Part shown: piece after piece, positions 1 through 12,300 of the stretch | Position numbering within the stretch: position 1 is the first letter of the stretch | Layout: each line of letters begins with the position of its first letter | Assembly: GCF_025698545.1 (NCBI RefSeq) | Contig: NC_068569.1 | Coordinates: 13,888,001-13,952,000, forward strand | Direction: 5' to 3' | DNA length: 64,000 nucleotides | DNA from: Gossypium raimondii | Lineage: Eukaryota; Streptophyta; Magnoliopsida; Malvales; Malvaceae | Notes under the pieces: generated by a model | The model's database searches: none | What the model was told of the DNA's origin: nothing | The model's input: only the letters and a program-made list of their open reading frames with translations | Translations under genes and position numbers: made by a program

Positions 1-601
1 GAAACCCTTCAGTTCTCTTCCAATTAGCTTCCATTTTCTCATTAGCAACCCCAACAAGAAACTTCAAGTAATCTTCAGACACCATAATCTTCTGGGTATC
101 CCCCAAAGGCACCTCCAACCGTATCGAACACCGTATCCCCACTATCAATCTCTTGCTGACGCTTGTAATCCCAGACTCTCTGAACCCACAAGCAATCGCC
201 AAAGAAACCAAACTCTGAGCTGAACTTAAGTCTCTACACTCAACGGCGATGATGAGAGGCTCGAATCGAAAGACCAACTCACTGTCTTGAATCAACTTAG
301 TCGAGTCAGAGAAGAGTATGGAGATGACCGAGTCGGAATCAGCCGTGTCGTGGGTGATGAAGAGCCAGGTGCCTCCTCGGGCTTTCTTTTTGGTAGGATT
401 ATTGGAGCTGGGATTGGGTTTTGGTTGGGAAAGGATAGAGATACGGCCAGAGCAGGAACTGGTGGTGAAGTAAGAAAGGTGGTTGTTGAGGGCGTTGATG
501 AGAGGAATGATGGGCGTGTCTAAAGAGCCTTTGGGTGATTTATCTGCTTCATTGGAGCTCAGTGAAGCTAACGTTGATGCCTTCCTCTTGTCAAAGTCCA
601 T
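1..601 (-). CDS. tRNA wybutosine-synthesising protein, TYW3 domain (partial, 5' end)
   Basis: Translating the minus strand from the ATG at 601 gives an open frame of 200 codons that runs off the left edge. It opens MDFDKRKASTLASLSS and carries the TYW3-type stretch SSCSGRISIL, then GTWLFITHDTAD, FRFEPLIIAVECRDL and ACGFRESGITSVSKR. TYW3 is the methyltransferase step of wybutosine formation at G37 of tRNA-Phe. In plants this domain usually starts a long fusion protein (TYW3, Kelch repeats, TYW2), so the rest of the gene probably lies to the left of the window. No intron is needed in the visible part. The start is the first in-frame ATG and is followed directly by the family-typical N-terminus. 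Whether the fusion is present cannot be seen here. Confidence 0.85.
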   Translation of the reverse strand, partial: MDFDKRKASTLASLSSNEADKSPKGSLDTPIIPLINALNNHLSYFTTSSCSGRISILSQPKPNPSSNNPTKKKARGGTWLFITHDTADSDSVISILFSDSTKLIQDSELVFRFEPLIIAVECRDLSSAQSLVSLAIACGFRESGITSVSKRLIVGIRCSIRLEVPLGDTQKIMVSEDYLKFLVGVANEKMEANWKRTEGF

Positions 602-3470
602 TTTGTTTTTCAGCCACCTCTATCACTGTTTTCTTCTTTCTTTCGGCTCCAAAAACCCTTTGCTAAATCTTAGATTCAAAGGGTAGGGATAAAGAGGAAG
701 GTAATGGATAATTTTGGAGATTTTCATTAATTTATGGGCTTTGAGCTTTACGCAGTAATAGTGAAGTGATTCAGGCTTTCATTTTTTTATTCATTGATGG
801 CCCATGGACTCGAGCCATTTTCTTTTTGATGGTAGAGACAATAGTTGGGTTTTCTTTATCTATATTACTATATATAAAAGCAAGGCCTTAGGCCTTTTCT
901 TCTTCTTCTTTTTTTACATAATTATAATGGTGAAATTTTTATTCTAATCCCTCTATTTTTTAGATTATATAAAAATAGTTCAATTTTAGTCTTGATATCT
1001 ATACTTCACTCAAATTTGAGATTTAATTTCTATACTTTTATTCAGATTAAAATGTCATTAGTAAGCTTAAATGCTTTATTCAGATTGAAATGCTTATGCA
1101 AACTTTTAAAATTTGTTAACATTATTAAAATTCTCTATTAAATTCTTGTCTATTACAGGATATCAAGTAAGTATTTCTTTTTTTATTTTAAAATGTCATA
1201 CCAATAAATTAAATTAAATCATTTTAATCGTGTTAACAAATAGATCTAAAATTTTAAATTTTAAATTTAAAAATAAAGAGACTAAAATCCTGAAAATAAA
1301 AGTATGAAAATTAAATCCGAATATATGAATAATACAATAACTTAAAGTATATTGCAACATTTAAAATTTCATTCTATAATATAATAAAAATAAATATTTA
1401 ACAAAACAAGAATTGTGGGTGGCAAGTGGCAACCATACTAATAACTCTATGTAAGGGCCTTCCTCTAAACACGCGTTCAATCCCTTTAATTCTTTTTTTT
1501 TCATTATAATTATAATGGTATAATTTCAATTTTGATTCATCTATTACAATAACACTTGAAATTTATTTTTTATATTTTAATTTCGCATAATTTGATTCTC
1601 GTATTTTATAATAACATTAGTTGGTCCAGATAACTAACATTATTAGTTATTTTATTAAATTTTGTTATATTAGTTTTAAAAATGCTATTCCAATGAGAGT
1701 TTATTTTGACATAATGAATTGGAATAAGTGTTATTATAAAAATCACATTCGCTAAGATATTTGGCCTAATTGATAACAACTTTTTAGTAATTATAATATA
1801 ATGGTAAAATTGCGTTTCAATCTCTCTATATGCTCATATTTGGGATTTAGTGATTATAATTTAATTTGAATAATTTGATCATCTACTTTAATAATGGCAA
1901 ACAATCGGGATCTTTAACTATATCGATTAAAATGATTATGTGAATTTCTCTTGAAAACACATTTCTAACACACTATATATATTTGCATGAAGTTGGATTG
2001 AGTATTTTAAGCAAAAAATCTAACTCAACATTTGGACCGAAATAATTAAGGGAATCAATTATTTCAACCAACTAATGTATTATGTAGAAGAATCAAATTG
2101 TATCAAATTAAAGAATAGGTACTAAATTTTAAATTTAAACATAGTAAAGAGACCATAACCATTATTTGATCTAAATCAGTTAACAATTTATGCCTAACAT
2201 AATCATTTGTCATTTGTTTTGATAGAAAATTTGTATTTTATTTATAAAAGACATTATTAATTTCTTTTAATAAGTGGTTACATATTTATCGAAATGATAT
2301 ATATGCGTTACAAATGATAAAAATATGTTTAAATGAAATTTATTAATGTTTTATTATTGATATTAATTACTTTTGATACATGTTATTATTATTTAAAATT
2401 TTTTAAGAAGAATTCACCAAAAAATAATTTTAAGAAAAAATAATGTAAAAAGATTTTCGAGGCGAAGCTGGGGAAAATATTTAAGTTAAGGAAAAAAAAT
2501 GTGCAATCATTAATAAACGCGTTTGCAACACAACTTATAAAATCATCACAAAGGTCATGGTGAAGCGAATTAGACTACTCCTTCAGACATTTATATCTCT
2601 CCTCTAAGGAAGTTTCTTATCCAGAAGACAAGTTTTGGATAATATAATCATTATGCATGAAGTTAGTTCACTCCTTTAAGAAGATGGAAGGGAAGAAAGA
2701 TCCCATGATCATCGAAAAATTTCATGACGGCAAATTCAAATGAAGCTTTATTAGGTAAGTCATATTTTTTTAAGTTTTTGAAGAGGTGAATCACTCTTAC
2801 CAGACAATGAATCTTCACATTGTTCATTTCCATACTTCTCAATGGATCTAAGTTAGATCAATCACTTGAGTCTATATTATCACTTATTTTAAAAGAGATT
2901 TTCGTAGCTCCCATTTTGAGAACAATTATGTAATCTATCTAAAATCCTTTTATATAAAAAAAAAAAGGAAAAGAAAGAAAGAGTTGGTTGAAATGTACTT
3001 ATTTAAATTTCATATTTAATCGACATTATTCATTTTATTTTAATAAATGAAAATAAAATAGGTATGCAATTATTAATTCATAACCATTTTAAATTTGATA
3101 ATTTTATTTGGGTTAAATCTCAAAATTATATATAAATTTTGATAACGTTATATTAATAATTGTGTTAATAATTTACAAGAATGGAATTAAATCAAAATTT
3201 TATGTATAAATTTACATAAAACCAAAGTCCATATATACAATTACACATTAAATTATAATTCATGTATAGTTTTGAGATTGATCTCCTTTTATTTTAATCG
3301 TAACCAAATAAGTAATAAGATTTGATTAATTTTTATTTTAATCCGTATGCAGTATGATTAAGTTTGATTATCGTGCTGGATTTCACATTTTGTTGATTAA
3401 AAATAAAAAAAAATGAATTTAATCGACACAGTTATGTCTAACAATTCTATTCTTTTTCATGAGGATGAGC
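602..3470. other. AT-rich intergenic spacer
   Basis: No coding sequence is supported here. The DNA is very A+T rich with many short open frames lacking family features. The first about 100 bases are the promoter and leader side of the TYW3-type gene; the only internal structure I can point to is the diverged repeat listed separately. Confidence 0.6.
912..1920 (+). repeat. Three diverged copies of an AT-rich repeat
   Basis: Three stretches open with the same pattern: ataattataatggtgaaatt at about 912, ataatggtataatttcaatt at about 1512, and atataatggtaaaattgcgt at about 1796. Each continues into a T-rich run ending in a form of ctctctat or catctat and then tttga/gatttaatt-like text. The copies share orientation and spacing of a few hundred bases. 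They look like diverged copies of one dispersed element, family unknown. Confidence 0.4.
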
Positions 3471-3474
3471 TTTA

Positions 3475-4125
3475 GAGTAATGGTGTATTGGGTGTACCCG
3501 TTAGCTCAGGTTTGCCCTCCTTGATCGCTTTTGTTTGTATCTTCTCGGTTGTTAAAGGTTGCTATTTCGGCTAGAAGAAAAGAGATTAGCTTGATTTTAA
3601 TGGGCTGAATTTTAGAAAAGTTTGAGTTGATTCAAATAGATTGTTATGACGAGTGTTTCTTTTACGCTAAAAGCTCCCTTTAATACCTTTTGGCGGCCGG
3701 ACTTTGAATCATAGTTAGACCCAGACATATATGTAAAGAATTTTTAAAAAAGTCCGCCATCCCTTTGCTAATAAGCGTATCTGTCAGTGGTTCTTCGGAT
3801 CGATCATAAATTCTCGGCTCCGTTGTTTGTCTTCCACTCCAGTTGACCTCTCTTGTTTCCACCTCCCTGTGAGAAGGTAGAGAGCAAAAGCATTTACTTT
3901 CTGCCAGGCTTGCTGAACTTCTTCTTGTGACTGACATGGCAAAAGTAATCCGTCGAACTCTCGCCGATAGAGGGCATCGTTAAAAGCATACGATCTTTTA
4001 ATCCTGATAGGTTTCGCCGTCGACCATTTGATAGCCCTGTTCCTGACGAGCCCTTGAGGTAGAAGGGTTAAAATTCCTGAAATACTTAGCACTTCGAAGG
4101 CTTGTCTTCTATTCTACAGCCTCTG
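3475..4125. other. Segment of different composition, possibly organelle-derived
   Basis: Base composition shifts abruptly from strongly A+T rich to near balanced, and the minus strand holds a 102-codon open frame (4092 to 3784; it may begin at a non-ATG codon) with no plant family features that I recognise. The text looks like plant mitochondrial DNA (balanced composition, orphan frames), which suggests a nuclear insertion of organelle DNA. This is an impression; no organelle gene was identified. Confidence 0.3.
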
Positions 4126-4184
4126 AACATTGGACACCAAGTGCTTGATCATTTTCCGGAGAGAGAAGGCAGTAATTTCAGAGA

Positions 4185-7100
4185 ATGGCAAATAGCAAAT
4201 ACGAATACGTTAAGTCATTCGAGGTTGAAGACGAAGTAATGCCTCCCAATCTGATCGTCGTTCATATCGACGGGCGCGATTTTCGTAGGTAAATAAATTT
4301 ACGTAAAGTAGACCCATTCATATTAACCCCTGATTTTTTTTTTCTTCTTTTTATTTTTGGTAGATTTTCTGAAGTTCATGAGTTTGAGAAGCCGAATGAC
4401 GAGAAAGCCTTAAATTTGATGAACCAATGTGCAATGGCTGTTTTAGAGGAGTATCCTGATATTGTCTTTTCTTATGGATATGGCGATGAGTACAGGTAAT
4501 CGTATCTTTAGTTTGTTATTCATCTGTTATTTAGAACTTTATTTAGATATCTTCTTTGATTTTATTTCTTTTGTCCAGTTTTGTTTTGAAGAAGACATCA
4601 AAATTCTACCAGAGGCGAAGCAGGTTTCTTTTATTTTTCCTATTCAGAATTTTCTCCAAGAATTCTTTACATGTTTAGGTGATGTTCATTTGTTTTTGAA
4701 AAATTGACTGAATTGTTGAGCCTTCTCAATTTGGCTATGAATGCGCAGCAAGATCTCCTCCGTTGTTGTGTCATTCTTTACTTCTGTATATGTCACAAAA
4801 TGGAAAGAATTCTTTCCCCTTAAGGAATTGAGGTACCCACCCTCATTTCTTTCACAAATTGTATGCTGTGCATCACTAGAGATTCTTCAAGCATATCTTG
4901 CATGGAGACAAAGAGATTGTAAGTGATGATATTCCACCTATAAAACTCCTATAAAAATGAAAACTTTTGCAATCAATATGCATCAGTTGGAATCTATTAA
5001 ATGATTTTTGCGTGGTTTGGCAGGTCATGTTCAAAATCAGTATAATACTTGTTTCTGGGAGCTTGTGAAAAAAGGTGGAAAAACAGAAATGGAAGCACAA
5101 GAAATTTTAAAGGTCCTAAACTGCTAATGTATGAGTCTTCATGTATGTGTACCTTTGGGGTGTATAGGCCCCTATATGTTTTCACATTTCCCCTTTCTCT
5201 GCTATAAGCTCACTAGTTTATGGACAGTGCAGCTCTTGATATTAATTTCAATATTTCTATTTCTTTTTTCTTAAGGAAAAAAAAGTCTTTTCATGTATGT
5301 CTTGTTTCCTTCAGGACAGCTGTTGATACTTGATGTGTCCTTCTAATTGATCACCGGAGAACTGCTTAGTTGTAGACTCTCCTTCATAATCAGAGGTCCT
5401 TTTAGTTTTCAAATTATGTATGGTTGGATGTTCTTATGCTTTGTATCTGTTGACTCTGCAGTATGCTAAAGAACAAGATAGAAATGAACTTCTCCATCAA
5501 CAGTTTGGTATTAACTACAATGGTACTCTTGCATTGTTTCGTCAAGGAACTTGTATTTTCAAGACTGAGGTACTGTTCTACACTTTTGTATAGAACATGG
5601 TCTAAGGTATTCTAAAAGCTCATTGTTTAGTCCTAAGTTATTTGGCCTTAATCAGAATGCCCTTACAGAGCATGTTCCAGTCTTATCTGAAAGGGGCATG
5701 CCTGGATGTGCAAATAACCAAAGTACTTGTAGCTTTCGGTAGCATTTTGAGATATAGATCAACAAAATGATGCTATTAGCTTGGGACTGGCTTGAGATGT
5801 TATACCTCTTAAAACAAAACCTTACAGTATTGCTATGTCTTTTGTCTGAAATTCTGTATCAAGTTTTCTAGTGAAGAGCACCTTGGTATAGAGAACGTAA
5901 ATTGACTTGGTCTGTCGTCTTTCTCCCCCCTATTCATTTTGTTCTTTGACATATCATATCTTTATTTGTCAACAAATGTTATCTTCTTTACTTTGTCGAG
6001 GTGGAAGATATTGTAAAGTACAATGAAGATGGAACGCCAGTGAAGAGGTTGCGGAGAAAGGCAGGTATTTTCCGCTCGGAAAATATAGCTGGGAGAAGAT
6101 TTTGGAATGCACATGCAAGTCTTCTTAAAGAGCTGGGAAATTTCTCTGAGGATTGTTTCAAAACAAACCCTGATTACATCAGATCCTTTCTGTTTGAGAG
6201 CAAGCTGATGCCATCTACTTGGATTGTAATTAGAATAGATGGCTGCCATTTTCACAGGTAATACAAAACAGGTAAAGCTTTTTGTGTAGACCTGTGAATT
6301 GGAAGGGCCTATTTGGTCGGGTCAATTAGGGTTTTAATTTTTTTGGGTTATTTCAGATTTGGGTCATTTTCGGTTCAAATCATTTTGAGCTTGGGGTTTT
6401 TCCGTTTTTGGGTCATTTCGGATTTTTCATTTGAGTTTATACTTGAATTTGGGTTGTTTCAGGTTTTAGTCATGCTGGGTTCGGGTCATTCTGGTTCAGG
6501 TTATTTTTGGGATTTGGGTTGGGCGGGTTGGTTTGTTGACTTTTTTGGTTAAACCAGGTCGGGTTGAGTTTGGATTGGGGGTCAGGTTTTTGGGTTCAGG
6601 TCACAGGTCACAGGTCTACTTTTCTACTTTTTAATTTCTTGATGCTGCATCTACTGAGTTATATGTTTCTTCCGTTGCTGTCAAACGATTTTACTTGAAA
6701 ATGTTGAATTCTTTTGGAAAAGGAGGGATGTTGTGGCATATGATCTATTTGATGAACAAAAGTTTGTTTGATTTCGTGCCCGGGTGCTTTCAAAGTTTAC
6801 CTTTTTCTGTGCTTTTGGTAGATTTGCTGATGTTCATGAATTCAGTAAGCCTAATGATAAGCAGGCTCTGGGTCTTATGAATTTATGTGCGGTGGCTGTG
6901 TTAGAAGAGTTCCATGATATTGTTTTCTGTTATGGAGTTAGTGACGAGTACAGGTAACATGTTTGTTTATACTGTTTGTTTACAAGTTTCTTTTACCTGC
7001 TTAAGTAAATCATTTTAAGTTTGTTATTATTTTCAGCTTTGTTTTGAAGAAGGATTCTCAGCTCTATCAAAGGCGAGCTAGGTTTGCAGTCCTCCATTTT

Positions 7101-8185
7101 TCTGAGTTGTCAACTTCTGTGCATGATGCTTATGGACTACTACTCACGCCTTGATATCTTACCTTTAAATTTTCTTTTCTGACATGCCTTTCAACTAAAT
7201 TTGGATAATATCATTTGTGGCAGCAAAATTGTTTCTGCCATTGTATCCTTTTTCTCTTCGATGTATGTAATGAAATGGAAAGATGTCTTCTGGAAGAAAG
7301 AGTTGAAGTACCCTCCATCTTTTGATGGACGAGCGGTTTGTTATCCATCAAATGAAATACTACAAGATTATCTGGCTTGGAGACAAGTTGATTGTGAGTC
7401 TCTTTAACGAAATTGTTTCTTCCCCTGGTAAAGTGTAGGGGTTGCTAGAGTAATACCACTTATCATAATCTGGCTTTTTTACATTTTTGGATGTAGGTCA
7501 TATCAATAATCAGTACAATACCTGTTTCTGGAGTCTTGTTAAATCGGGAAAAAGCAAAAGCGAAGCTCAAAATTACCTGAAGGTCTCTTTTTGGTCACAA
7601 TATGTTTATTCAGTTCTAACTCACTTGTGCGGCAAGCTTGCATAGTAGTTTTCCACTCATTTAAATTCCGTCATATTTTGCTAAAGACTATTATTCAGTT
7701 TGTAACAGAGTGTCTGTTGAAATTGTTTGCTGTAAAGGTGTTCATATATTTACAGTCACATAGAATGCTGTTTGTCATACATAAAATTATAATAGGATAT
7801 GGTGGACAATGTCATGTCCTTGGTATCTCAACCACTCCCATTCTGCAATCGCAGGGCACTCAAGCACGTGAAAAAAATGAATTGTTGCTTAAAGAGTTTG
7901 GTATCAACTACAACACATTGCCACTGATGTTCCGGCAGGGCTCTTCCATTTTCCGTGTTAAGGTTGCTTCTCCACCATTTGTGTAGTGTTATTCCGAATA
8001 TTTTACTGCATACATTTTACTGATGATATCTGGTTTTCTAATTGGTTTTTGTGCAGAGAGAAAACCCCACACTGCTAGAGAATGATGCTTCCTCTGTTGA
8101 GAAAACAGAAACTAAAATAGTTACAGAACATTGTAATATAATTGAGCAGAGCTTCTGGGAAGCACATCCAAGCATCTTGGATTAA
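4185..8185 (+). CDS. THG1: tRNA-His guanylyltransferase with two tandem THG1 domains
   Basis: THG1 adds the G at position -1 of tRNA-His by 3'-to-5' polymerisation. Thirteen exons: 4185-4288, 4364-4495, 4579-4623, 4749-4918, 5024-5112, 5462-5569, 6001-6257, 6822-6953, 7037-7081, 7224-7393, 7497-7582, 7855-7962, 8057-8185. They total 1575 nt (524 residues) and stay in phase. The first domain has VVHIDGRDF (Asp29) and YGYGDEYSF (Asp76, Glu77), matching the metal-binding residues of the human enzyme in number and context, plus [11 protein letters not shown]. The second has VIRIDGCHF (Asp296), YGVSDEYSF (Asp343, Glu344) and [11 protein letters not shown]. Both halves therefore keep their acidic residues. 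Two-domain THG1 is usual in plants (Arabidopsis ICARUS1/2). Middle exon lengths repeat between halves. The large intron 7 carries a transposon-like repeat. Confidence 0.93.
6286..6619. repeat. Inverted-repeat-flanked G/T-rich insert in THG1 intron 7
   Basis: The 12-base sequence gtagacctgtga at 6286-6297 returns as its exact reverse complement tcacaggtctac at 6608-6619. Between them the plus strand is built from degenerate gggtcatttcggtt and gggttcgggtca units with very little C or A. The tagacctg-type end resembles hAT non-autonomous elements. No clear 8-bp target duplication is visible. The element lies wholly inside the intron. Confidence 0.55.
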
Positions 8186-9365
8186 AGGCTCCCAGATGCT
8201 CCATAGATTTTAAGGCTGTCTTGTTTTTCTTTGCTTTTAAAAAGAAACCAACTGTCATTATTTTAATTTATCTCATTTATCTTATTTGTCATTAGAGGTT
8301 GGAAATAAGGAACATAAACTTTGGCAGAGGCTCCAACCCATATTAATGATATACACACAAGCAATCAGGTATAAAAGATGGGATAAACTCTGCCTTTTGC
8401 TTTGTTTTAAGCAATAACACGTTGATTCCTGCAGCTAAATAAGGAAAAAAAAAGAAAAAAGGGTTTAATAAAGGTAACATTCACATGTTGTTCTTGGGTT
8501 TGCTAAGTTTCTTTAAATTAAGTTGATATTTTGGCAGATAAAAGAATTACTTTAATCTGACTAAAGGTTTTGGGAAATGATGATTATTACTAAATGTTCT
8601 TAGAAAATACTACTTATAATTCATATGAGATAAGTTACTTTCAGATTTCGAGTTTACTTTTCACCTCATTTTATTTTCATATATGGCGATATAAATTACT
8701 ATAAGAGAAAAAAAATCTTCATAAAAGCTGGTTAAGAGCTTAATAAATGGTAACTTTGAAGAGCAAAGAAGACAGTCAACAATAGCAGTAAGACAATGGT
8801 GGAATAATGCTGAAAGATGCTCCCACGTGGCATCTTGCAATTTGAGGTGTAAATGCAGTGGCTGATTTTGATTCCACTCCATTGTATGGTTCGCCTACGT
8901 CTCATCCTAGTATCTCACCCTTACCCGAACCATGAGCAATTGAGTCTGAGCCTCTCAAAAGCCTATTTAGTACTTCCAAAATGTTCACAGATCTTTATAA
9001 CATGATTTGTCGTGGGCTACTCTTCTCTGCAACCAAACTTCTCAGAATAAACGTTTTAACTCATATCTCACCGTTGGATCAACTTATAATCCAAAACTAA
9101 CGGTCACCGGTCCCTTAAAAGTTATTGATATCGTGGGTTGCAGAACATTTTAAAATTTGAGGGTTTTATGGCTGAGATTCTAGGACTCCACTCTCCCTGT
9201 TCCTGTCTAACTAAAAATTTTGGATTCTTATAATTATTTTAGGATGTGGATGTGATGATCAAATTCTTGAATGAATGAATCTACAGATCTTAGTGGAGCA
9301 GAAATCTTCCCCAGAAGCAAAAGCTTAAGTACAAATATCCTATTTTGTGTTCTGACAATTTACCC
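8186..9365. other. Spacer: THG1 3' flank and starch synthase III promoter/leader
   Basis: The first part should hold the THG1 3' UTR; the rest is upstream of the starch synthase start. No ORF has family features. A TATA box or transcript start cannot be placed with confidence. Confidence 0.5.
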
Positions 9366-12300
9366 ATGGATGTGTCTTTGCAATTGCAAAGACCGTTGAG
9401 ATTCAAAGAGGTGCTTAACCACAGGACTGACTGCTTCAAAATCAGACCCTTTCTTGGTTCCTTGTCTTTTGCTAGAACTATACAGGTGAACTTTCTTTTT
9501 TCTTTTGATCTTGAGCACGAAGTTTGGGATTTTAGGTGTACCTGCTCGTTTTTTTGTTGTTGATTGTAATGATAGTGGAACTGAGTATTTTGTCTTCTCT
9601 GTTCTTTTTCTTCACTATGTCGGGAAATTGCATTTCTTATTTGTTTCATATATAAAAACCATGTTTTCCAATGTTTTCCTGAGTATTTTATTTTCAGTTT
9701 ATTGTTTTCCGTAGAATTTCATTTCTTTTTCATAGTACTACTGGTTCTGGTAGTGTTATGTCTGTTTGTGGTATTTCTCTGAGTATATAATTTCAAGTGG
9801 AGCTGTATTGGGATCGCATTTGCCTATTATTCTAATTTTGGTTATTGTTTTCAGTTTACTCCATGGCGTTGTGAGTGTCTTCCCAGCAGAGTTTCGCTTA
9901 GAGTTACGGCTGGTGCAGCTGGTCAGTTTTTGCTAAATGGTGTTATGGTTTTAAATTAACATTTTTGGTATTCAATCTTTGAATTTTTATTTTCCTGAAA
10001 TATTGTGCTTTCTATAGATTTTTCAAAGAGGAGACAAAGAAGATTGTCTACCCGAAGCTCTAAAAGTTCGAAGGGTTTTGGCCGGAAAACAAAATTAGGA
10101 ACAGGCAACCAGAAGAGGGATCAAAAGGATAATGGTGAGAATGAGGATTCAAACATTCCGACATTGAGTGAGTCTGAAGAGTCTAACCAGACAGAAATGG
10201 AATCAACAGTTGCTGTTGATGAAGAATCAACCATTGCACTTTATCAAAAGAATAAGGTAAATGAAAGTGAAAAGGAAGAGTTAAAAGAGGATGTACCATC
10301 AAAGACCAAAAGCTACCTGAATGCAGAAAACGGAAGTGCAAGGAAGGTTGTTGAAGATGTTCTGGGGTTACAGAAGAAAGAATTAATTTTGGAAAATGAT
10401 ACTGTGAGTACATCAAGAGATGCTGCAACCTATGAAGGAAAGCATTTCACTGATTACGCTATTACTGAAGAGAAGCATTTGGCTGGTACAGAAACTGATG
10501 GAACTGTTACCGGAAAGGATGAGAAAACAATTGAAGATGCTTCGGCAAAATTGAAGTTGGAGATGGAAGAAAAATTGCGTAAACAGGAAATTGAGCGCCT
10601 TGCTGAGGGAAACTTCTTGAAGGGGAACAAAATTTTTGTTTATCCTCAGACAGTAAGACCAGATGAAGACATAGAAGTGTTCTTTAATAGGAGTTTCTCC
10701 ACTTTAAATGATGAGCAAGATATTCTAATCATGGGAGCCTTCAATGATTGGCGATGGAGATCATTCACTATGAGGTTGAATAAGACTTATTTCAAAGGGG
10801 ATTGGTGGTCTTGCCAGATTCATGTTCCAAAGGAAGCTTACAAGATGGATTTTGTGTTCTTTAATGGGCAGAATATCTATGACAATAACGACAAACAGGA
10901 TTTTTGCATAATTGTGGAGGGTGGAATGGATGTGTTTGCATTTGAAGATTTCTTGCTTGAAGAGAAAAGAAGGGAACTAGAGAAACTTGCAAAAGAGCAG
11001 GCAGAAAAGGAAAGGCAAGAAGAAGAGCAAAGAAGAATAGAAGCAGAGAAGGCAGCAAGCGAAGCAGATAGAGCACAAGCAAAGGTGGAGACTGGAAAGA
11101 GGCGAGAAATATTGGAACAATTGATGAAACAGGCTCCGAGATCAGTTGATAACATTTGGTTCATAGAACCTAACGAATTCAAAGGGGCAGACAAGGTCAA
11201 GTTATATTATAACAAAACTTCAGGCCCTCTTGCTCATGCCAATGAGCTTTGGATTCATGGAGGACATAATAATTGGTGCAATGGATTAACAATTGTTGAA
11301 AAGTTTCTCAGGTCAGGTAGAGAGGGTGGGGATTGGTGGTATGCAGAAGGTATGTTTCACAATTTATTTTTTGTTCAATTTGTAGTTGTTACTTTTTGTG
11401 ATATTAAAGGTGATATCCAATGAGTCCAAAATTTAGAATCTGCCAAAATTTTGATCTCAACATTTTCTATATTCTTTATTCTAGACACTTTTCCCAGTAA
11501 TTGTAAAAAAATGTTTATCTAGACTTTTATGAATAAAGTGATTGTTACGGCCGTGAGCATGCTCTTTATTACATGGGAGTTTTTGTTCGCATTAAATCAG
11601 ATAATGTTTGCTCTTCTATTTTGGGTTTCTTTAATGTCTTTGATTTCGTTGGCTAGAGAACCATTTTATTCCTTTTGAAATGTATTTGTTTTTTTGGTTA
11701 CTCATTAGATTTGCTGCATATAGTTTATTGTGATCATACTTTATAAGTAGAGGGTCATTTCTGTGGTGGTGTTTATCTTATGATCAAGATGGGGTTTTTT
11801 TTGCAGTTGTTGTACCTGGTCGTGCCCTTGTGTTAGACTGGGTATTTGCTGATGGACCACCTAAGGTTGCCACTATATATGATAACAACAACTATCAAGA
11901 CTTCCATGCTGTTGTCCCGAAAAGCATTCCTGAAGAGATGTTTTGGGTTGAGGAAGAACACCAGATATTTAGGAAGCTTCAAGCAGAGAGGAAACTAAGA
12001 GAGGAGGCCATACGCGCCAAGGTTAGTTTACATGAAACTATCTTCTGAATAATTACTGTCAACTTCAGCAGTGTAGTGCACAGTGAAGATTCAAATATCA
12101 TTCTATTAAAGATGTAAATTTCATGGCAAGTTGCAGAAAGGTTAGGTTAGTCAAATTTAAAAACATTGCAGTGAAAGTAAGGTTTTTGTTCACTGACTAT
12201 GATGGCAGAGACAGAGATCTGATTGCTTGGGTTGTTTACTGCTGGCTTCTTTTTTATGCTTTCTTTGTTTCTCTTATGACTAGAATGCTAATTTTGAACC

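Noticed and set aside
287-686. Two plus-strand frames at the left edge
   Set aside because: They are mirror frames of the minus-strand TYW3-type coding sequence, which has clear family text.
9290-9649. 119-codon minus frame
   Set aside because: Overlaps exon 1 and the start of intron 1 of starch synthase III on the other strand.
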